In this document: piece after piece, positions 59,405 through 64,000 of the stretch
How the letters are laid out: every line of letters begins with the position of its first letter
Numbering within the stretch: position 1 is the first letter of the stretch
Source: Enterovibrio baiacu
GTDB taxonomy: Bacteria; Pseudomonadota; Gammaproteobacteria; Enterobacterales; Vibrionaceae
Assembly (NCBI RefSeq): GCF_004120195.1
Contig: NZ_SCHN01000022.1
Location: 19,392 to 83,391 of the forward strand
Length of the DNA: 64,000 nt
Direction of reading: 5' to 3'
The notes under the pieces: generated by a model
Told to the model about the DNA's origin: nothing
Seen by the model: the letters and a program-made list of their open reading frames with translations, nothing else
The model's database searches: none
Translations under genes and position numbers: made by a program

Positions 59405-60337
59405 ATGGCTCCTTCATTCACTGCATTGGTTGCAGATGACGACAAAGCTTTGGCAAAGCTTGTAGAAGTGCTTTTACGAAAATGGGGATTAGACGTCATT
59501 GTTGCCAATGATGGTCTGGAAGCTTTAGAAGTCATGATGCATCCCAATCCTCCATCTTTATTGCTTCTTGATTGGGAAATGCCGGGGTATAGCGGTATTG
59601 AACTGTGTGAGAAGATCTGCCAAATCGAAACATCCAACCCGCCTTACATTATTATCTGTACAGCGCGCGACAGTGCGGAACATATCGCATTGGGTCTAAA
59701 TAAAGGGGCCAATGACTATGTGCCTAAACCATTTAATACGCAGGTACTTCGAGCTCGCGTTGATGTTGGGATCCGTACGCTAGAACTTCAATCTCGGTTG
59801 GTGGATGCGATGCATCGTTTAGATCATCTTGCCAGTTACGATGAATTAACGGGGTTGCTTAACCGCAGGGCGCTATTTGAACGGTTGAATGAAGATTTCT
59901 CTCGTATAGAAAGAGAGAAAGGAAAACTCTGTTTTGCCCTGTGTGATATCGATTGGTTTAAGAAAGTGAATGATACCTATGGTCACCCCGGTGGAGATGC
60001 GCTGCTGCGCCAACTTGGGGAGTTGCTAGGCCACAAGCTTCGTCCCTATGACAGAGTAGGTAGGGTGGGCGGCGAAGAGTTTTGCTTGGTGTTTTCGCCG
60101 CATGACGAAAAAGAAGCGTTCGTTGTATTAGAGCGACTGCGCGAATCGATAGAGTTGTATGAATTTACGTTCGATGGAAAACGTATTCCGGTAACGATGA
60201 GCTTTGGGGCAACCATGGTTGATGCGAAAGAAAAGCTCAGAAGTGTGGACGAGTATTTTAAGCTTGCGGATGATGCCTTGTATCTATCGAAGGAAAAAGG
60301 CAGAAACTACGTTACGTTTTCCGAAAATGTGCTTTAA
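59405..60337 (+). CDS. Response regulator with GGDEF output (PleD/WspR-like)
   Basis: A 310-residue protein. The receiver domain has ADDD at 10-13, phospho-acceptor Asp56 in LLLLDWEMPGYSG, and the Thr/Lys switch in ICTARDSAEH and VPKPFN. A linker leads to a complete GGDEF domain (YDELTGLLNRRALFERLNED, IDWFKKVNDTYGHPGGDAL, VGGEEFCLVF), with RPYD as I-site. Phosphorylation by an unlinked histidine kinase should activate c-di-GMP synthesis. The ATG at 59405 follows TTGGATAACTAC; TTG 59387 and ATG 59390 are alternatives. Confidence 0.9.
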   Translation: MAPSFTALVADDDKALAKLVEVLLRKWGLDVIVANDGLEALEVMMHPNPPSLLLLDWEMPGYSGIELCEKICQIETSNPPYIIICTARDSAEHIALGLNKGANDYVPKPFNTQVLRARVDVGIRTLELQSRLVDAMHRLDHLASYDELTGLLNRRALFERLNEDFSRIEREKGKLCFALCDIDWFKKVNDTYGHPGGDALLRQLGELLGHKLRPYDRVGRVGGEEFCLVFSPHDEKEAFVVLERLRESIELYEFTFDGKRIPVTMSFGATMVDAKEKLRSVDEYFKLADDALYLSKEKGRNYVTFSENVL

Positions 60338-60366
60338 AAAAACGCCTCCAATTTGGAGGCGTTTTT
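60336..60366. terminator. Bidirectional terminator between the REC-GGDEF gene and proS
   Basis: Hairpin AAACGCCTCC-AATTT-GGAGGCGTTT with A and T runs on both sides. Confidence 0.87.
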
Positions 60367-60376
60367 GTTTGAATCA

Positions 60377-62092
60377 TTAAGCCATTTGAGACTTAACGTA
60401 TTCAACCATTGCGTCTATTTCTACAGGCACTTTTTCACCGTTACGGCGGTGTTTGTATTCAAACACACCGTTGTCCATGCTGCGCTCACCGATAATGATG
60501 GTATGTGGAACACCCACCAATTCAATGTCAGAGAACATAACGCCAGGACGTTCTTTACGATCATCAAACAACACTTCAATGCCCGCAGCCGTTAGATCAG
60601 CGTACAGCTTCTCTGCCGCTTCACGTACACGCTCAGATTTATGCATGTTCATTGGAACAATCGCAACACTGAAAGGTGCAAGCGCTTCTGGCCAGATGAT
60701 GCCGTTATCATCGTGGTTCTGTTCAATAGCAGCCGCAACAACGCGAGATACACCGATACCGTAACAACCCATCTCTAGGATAGTGTTCTTACCATCAGGA
60801 CCCAGTACGCCAGCATTCATTTTCTCAGAGTAGTTGGTACCCAACTGGAAGATATGGCCAACTTCGATACCGCGTTTAAGCTGAAGCGTACCTTTGCCGC
60901 ATGGGCTTGGATCGCCGTCAACAACAGTTCGGATATCTGCAACATCACCCAACTCAACATCACGGCCCCAGTTAATTCCGAAGTAGTGTTTATCGTCGAT
61001 GTTTGCACCCGCACCGAAATCACTCATTGCTGCAACGCTGCGGTCTGCAATGAAGGTTAATGACAGATTCACTGGGCCAAGAGAGCCTGGGCCTGCGCCC
61101 ACTGCTGCACGAATTTCTTCTTCAGTTGCAAATTCTAAAGGCGCTGCAACTTGTGGCAGTTTCTCAGCCTTGATTTCATTAAGCTCATGGTCACCACGAA
61201 CGAGCAATGCGACCAATTCACCATCAAACTCTTCTGATGCTTTAACAAACAGCGTTTTAACGGTCTTTTCAATTGGGAGATTGAATTGCTCAACAAGCTC
61301 TGCGATGGTTTTTGCGTTCGGCGTATCAACCATCGTCATTTCTTGCGTCGCTGCTTCACGTTCACCTGCAGGTGCTAGCGCTTCAGCCATCTCAACGTTT
61401 GCTGCGTAATCAGATTCTGTTGAGAATGCGATTACGTCTTCACCACTGTTCGCAAGAACGTGGAATTCGTGAGAAGCAGAACCACCAATCGCACCGGTGT
61501 CAGCAAGCACTGGACGGTAATCAAGGCCCATACGATCGAATGCAGCACAGTATGCAACGTGCATTGCTTCGTATGACGCTTGAAGACCTTCTTTGTCCAA
61601 ATCGAAGCTATATGCATCCATCATTGAGAATTCACGTGCACGCATCGCGCCAAAACGCGGGCGTCGTTCGTCACGGAATTTCGTCTGAATTTGGTACAAG
61701 TTCAAAGGAAGCTGCTTGTACGAGTTGATTTCATTGCGAACCAAGCTGGTAACCACTTCTTCAGCAGTTGGGCTTAGAACAAACGGACGCATGTGGCGGT
61801 CAGTAAAGCGCAATAGCTCAGGACCCATCTTTTCAGAGCGACCCGTTTCTTCCCAAAGTTCAAAGGGCTGAACTACGGGCATTAGAATTTCAATAGCGCC
61901 AGCGTTATTGATTTCTTCACGAACGATTTTTTCAACCTTTTGAAGAACACGCAAACCACTAGGCATCCAAGTGTATAGGCCTGATGCCAATTTGCGGATC
62001 ATGCCAGCACGCAACATTAGCTGGTGGCTAATGATTTCTGCGTCGTTTGGCGTTTCCTTCAGAGTACTAAGAAGGTATTTACTGGTACGCAT
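60377..62092 (-). CDS. proS: Prolyl-tRNA synthetase
   Basis: A 571-residue class II synthetase of the bacterial type. Motif 2 region [19 protein letters not shown], the YbaK-like editing insertion at about 230-390 ([20 protein letters not shown] and the GDHELNE region), motif 3 [17 protein letters not shown] and the anticodon-binding domain at the C-terminus ([20 protein letters not shown]). Complete. It follows trmO on the same strand, 67 bp apart. Confidence 0.97.
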   Translation of the reverse strand: MRTSKYLLSTLKETPNDAEIISHQLMLRAGMIRKLASGLYTWMPSGLRVLQKVEKIVREEINNAGAIEILMPVVQPFELWEETGRSEKMGPELLRFTDRHMRPFVLSPTAEEVVTSLVRNEINSYKQLPLNLYQIQTKFRDERRPRFGAMRAREFSMMDAYSFDLDKEGLQASYEAMHVAYCAAFDRMGLDYRPVLADTGAIGGSASHEFHVLANSGEDVIAFSTESDYAANVEMAEALAPAGEREAATQEMTMVDTPNAKTIAELVEQFNLPIEKTVKTLFVKASEEFDGELVALLVRGDHELNEIKAEKLPQVAAPLEFATEEEIRAAVGAGPGSLGPVNLSLTFIADRSVAAMSDFGAGANIDDKHYFGINWGRDVELGDVADIRTVVDGDPSPCGKGTLQLKRGIEVGHIFQLGTNYSEKMNAGVLGPDGKNTILEMGCYGIGVSRVVAAAIEQNHDDNGIIWPEALAPFSVAIVPMNMHKSERVREAAEKLYADLTAAGIEVLFDDRKERPGVMFSDIELVGVPHTIIIGERSMDNGVFEYKHRRNGEKVPVEIDAMVEYVKSQMA

Positions 62093-62159
62093 CTATGCTA
62101 TCCGTTTATCAAGTTACATTATGGAAGGTAATAAGTGGGCCATATTACCAGTGACAACC

Positions 62160-62864
62160 CTAATCGCAAAAGGCTTCTATCGTTGTCACAACGATGGCTG
62201 GTTCATCAACGATAAACTTCACGTTTAGATCGAAAAGATGAACAGCATATTCTTTCTTATCATCTTTGCCCTTTTTATAGGCTGGGCGAGGGTCTTGAGC
62301 TAGCACCTCTTTGATGACCTGTGCTTTGTGTTGGCCATCTTTGAGCGTTGAAAGTGCATGCGTTGCTTCAGTGCTGAATGAAACATCCAGTGTTTGTGGC
62401 GCATCACTGGCATAACCACCCAGTGCATCTGGAACTGCATCGGAATAGGGAATATAGGGTTTTATGTCGACCACGGGTGTGCCATCAACCAGATCACAAC
62501 TCCCAATCTCAATGATAACTTGGCTGTCAGCCCTACGAACGTTCTCTATTGATACAACGGACATGCCAATGCCATTTGGGCGGAATGTCGCGCGACTGGC
62601 AAAAACACCCACCCTTTCATTGCCACCTAAACGGGGTGGGCGAACGGTAGGTGTCCAACCTTGTTTGAGGTTTTGATCAAACAAGAAGAGAACCCAAATG
62701 TGTGAAAATTGAGTTAAGCCGCGTACAGCATCTTCGTTATTGGCATCCCCGGCCAAAATGATTGATGCCTTTGCGCTAGGGGCTAACCCAGGCTGACGAG
62801 GAACCGCGAACTTTTCTTTGAATGGGGACTGAATGTGACCCACAGGGAAAAGTGAGTAATTCAT
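62160..62864 (-). CDS. trmO: tRNA (adenine37-N6)-methyltransferase TrmO
   Basis: A 234-residue SAM-dependent enzyme (YaeB/TsaA) that methylates t6A37 of tRNA-Thr. PVGHIQSPFKEKFAVPRQPG, FSHIWVLFLFDQN and ASRATFRPNGIGMSVVSIE are signature segments. The ATG at 62864 follows GAGAGAGTTACTTT. It precedes proS, as in E. coli (proS-yaeB). Confidence 0.94.
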   Translation of the reverse strand: MNYSLFPVGHIQSPFKEKFAVPRQPGLAPSAKASIILAGDANNEDAVRGLTQFSHIWVLFLFDQNLKQGWTPTVRPPRLGGNERVGVFASRATFRPNGIGMSVVSIENVRRADSQVIIEIGSCDLVDGTPVVDIKPYIPYSDAVPDALGGYASDAPQTLDVSFSTEATHALSTLKDGQHKAQVIKEVLAQDPRPAYKKGKDDKKEYAVHLFDLNVKFIVDEPAIVVTTIEAFCD

Positions 62865-62989
62865 AAAGTAACTCTCTCTTTCATTTGATGCAGACTTTAC
62901 CACATCTAGATGAAGAGACTGTGTGACAATAGATGATGAGCGAATTGCATGTCATAATCGCGCACTAAGCATATATAGAGGGCATAGCT

Positions 62990-63544
62990 TTGGCCAATCC
63001 AGCGGTATTTATTGATAGAGACGGCGTTATTAACGTTGATCATGGTTACATCAGCAAAGTCGACGACTTTGAATATATCGACGGTGTATTCGATGCATGT
63101 CGTGCATTGAAAGAGATGGGCTACTTGCTTGTACTCGTAACAAACCAGTCAGGCATTGCTCGTGGTTATTACACCGAAGACGACTTCCTTTCCTTAACTG
63201 AATGGATGGACTGGAATTTTGCAGACAATGGCGTGGATTTTGATGGTATCTACTATTGTCCGCATCACCCTGAGCATGGTGATGAAACGTATAAAAAAGA
63301 CTGTGATTGTCGTAAACCTAAACCAGGAATGCTTTTAGATGCGTGTAAGTTCCTGAAGATCGACATGGATAAGTCAGTCATGATTGGTGATAAAGCCGAT
63401 GACATGCGAGCCGCTGCCGCTGCTGGTGTTGCGACAAAGATTCTTGTACGCACCGGAAAACAAGTATCAGAAGAAGGAGAGGCGTTAGCAACGGCTGTAC
63501 TCGATAGCATTGCTGATGTACCTGCCTATTTAAAAGAAATGTAA
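62990..63544 (+). CDS. gmhB: D-glycero-beta-D-manno-heptose 1,7-bisphosphate 7-phosphatase
   Basis: A 184-residue HAD phosphatase of ADP-heptose synthesis for LPS core. HAD motif [15 protein letters not shown], motif [12 protein letters not shown], motif [16 protein letters not shown], and the zinc-binding [19 protein letters not shown] are present. The start is TTG at 62990, a choice supported by homology ([12 protein letters not shown]). Lies directly before the rrn operon, as in E. coli where gmhB precedes rrnH. Confidence 0.95.
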   Translation: MANPAVFIDRDGVINVDHGYISKVDDFEYIDGVFDACRALKEMGYLLVLVTNQSGIARGYYTEDDFLSLTEWMDWNFADNGVDFDGIYYCPHHPEHGDETYKKDCDCRKPKPGMLLDACKFLKIDMDKSVMIGDKADDMRAAAAAGVATKILVRTGKQVSEEGEALATAVLDSIADVPAYLKEM

Positions 63545-63583
63545 GCCACAGGCGTATTTTCTTTTTACCGAATATCTCTATCT

Positions 63584-63609
63584 AAACAGCCTATTTGGGC
63601 TGTTTTTTT
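63584..63609 (+). terminator. gmhB terminator
   Basis: Hairpin AACAGCC-TATTTG-GGCTGTT with seven T, upstream of the rRNA promoter region. Confidence 0.85.
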
Positions 63610-63680
63610 ATCACAATGATGATGTTTTGAGCACTTGAACTGCTTTTTGAAGAAAAACTGATTTTTTTGTCAAAAAGGTA

Positions 63681-63708
63681 TTGCCAAGAACGATTCACTC
63701 CCTATAAT
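63681..63708 (+). promoter_or_regulatory. rRNA operon promoter P1
   Basis: TTGCCA, 16-bp spacer and TATAAT, then a GC-rich discriminator (GCGCTCCC). Upstream is an A/T-rich UP element (AAAAACTGATTTTTTTGTC, about 63650-63680). Start near 63715. Confidence 0.85.
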
Positions 63709-63763
63709 GCGCTCCCTGTTGGCACGGCAAAGTTCGCAGCTAACATGAGGAAAGCAAAAGTGC

Positions 63764-63792
63764 TTGACTCAAAAAAGGAGTTGAGTTTAAAT
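63764..63792 (+). promoter_or_regulatory. rRNA operon promoter P2
   Basis: TTGACT (63764-63769) and TTTAAA or TTAAAT (63786-63792), about 80 bp after P1, the usual place of rrn P2. Confidence 0.65.
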
Positions 63793-63800
63793 CTCTCTCC

Positions 63801-63829
63801 GCTCAGCGAAGCTGGGCAGCTCTTTAACA
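63801..63829 (+). promoter_or_regulatory. rrn antitermination site (boxB-boxA)
   Basis: boxB-like hairpin GCTCAGC-GAA-GCTGGGC followed by boxA GCTCTTTAACA. These recruit NusB/NusE and related factors to rRNA transcription complexes. Confidence 0.82.
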
Positions 63830-64000
63830 ATTTGACCTATACAATCTGTGTGGGCACTCGTACTTGATAGGCATAAAGATTTATCAATGAACTGAGTGAC
63901 CAAGATGGTGGCGCTTTTCGGAGTGATACTATCAACACAGCAATGCAGTTTTGCCTACGGGCAAAAAAGTAATTCAGTATTCATTGAGCGTTAGAACTGT

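Larger units (their letters stand above)
63715..64000 (+). other. 5' leader of an rRNA operon (16S gene lies beyond the window)
   Basis: Vibrio-type pre-16S leader. It contains boxB/boxA, then ATACAATCTGTGTGGGCACT, which matches the conserved leader preceding 16S rRNA in gammaproteobacteria. The first 16S bases are not reached. A frame at 63667-63867 is not a protein. Confidence 0.85.

Noticed and set aside
63667..63867. 66-codon frame in the rRNA leader
   Set aside because: It spans P1, P2, boxB and boxA of the rrn promoter region.
1..64000. Insertion sequences, prophage, CRISPR array or tRNA genes
   Set aside because: No transposase, integrase or phage reading frame, no regularly spaced short repeats, and no tRNA-like cloverleaf was recognised. 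The only long repeat is the csrB pair.

Overview
The window is a stretch of chromosome from a marine gammaproteobacterium of the family Vibrionaceae. Evidence: gene order matches the Vibrio/enteric backbone almost throughout (csdA-csdE, gcvB/gcvA-ygdD-rlmM, queF/syd-csrB-yqcC-truC, yaeH-glnD-map/rpsB-tsf-pyrH-frr-uppS-cdsA-dxr-rseP-bamA-skp-lpxD-fabZ-lpxA-lpxB-rnhB-dnaE-accA-tilS, yaeP, proS-trmO-gmhB-rrn). There is also a Vibrio-type phaB-phaA-phaP-phaC operon, and several small DUF families typical of vibrios. The genus cannot be fixed by eye; an Enterovibrio/Grimontia-like lineage is a guess. No transposase, prophage, CRISPR array or tRNA gene was seen.

Layout. 1-489 is the 3' end of mltA. 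604-4881 is an accessory catabolic locus: TAXI-type solute-binding protein, beta-keto acid cleavage enzyme (BKACE), class III aminotransferase and a divergent LysR regulator. 4978-12337 holds tcdA, a polyhydroxyalkanoate operon and csdA-csdE. 12480-18093 holds the GcvB small RNA, gcvA, an alpha/beta hydrolase, ygdD, rlmM, xni and ppnN. 18325-22282 pairs an intact diguanylate cyclase with a TPR membrane protein that ends in a degenerate GGDEF domain. 22387-25238 has queF, syd and three small conserved genes.

25412-26863 carries two tandem, almost identical CsrB-family small RNAs. Each has its own GacA/UvrY/VarA-type upstream box and promoter. They sit at the syntenic csrB position before yqcC-truC. 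This is the most striking feature of the window.

28430-33666 contains yqcC, truC, yaeH, glnD and map. 33797-54596 is the long translation and envelope-biogenesis block: ribosomal protein S2 and EF-Ts, UMP kinase, ribosome recycling, undecaprenyl-PP and CDP-DAG synthesis, isoprenoid DXR, RseP, BamA/Skp, lipid A genes, RNase HII, Pol III alpha, AccA and TilS. 54664-60337 is more variable: a cytochrome c, an NSS transporter, DUF4250, yaeP, a GGDEF protein, a patatin and a response-regulator diguanylate cyclase. 60377-63544 is proS-trmO-gmhB. The last 450 bases are an rRNA operon promoter (P1 and P2) and leader with boxB/boxA; the 16S gene itself lies beyond the window.

Start codons were moved from the longest reading frame wherever a Shine-Dalgarno sequence or family homology pointed to an internal start. 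Family names rest on recognition of sequence motifs and synteny from memory; no database search was run.
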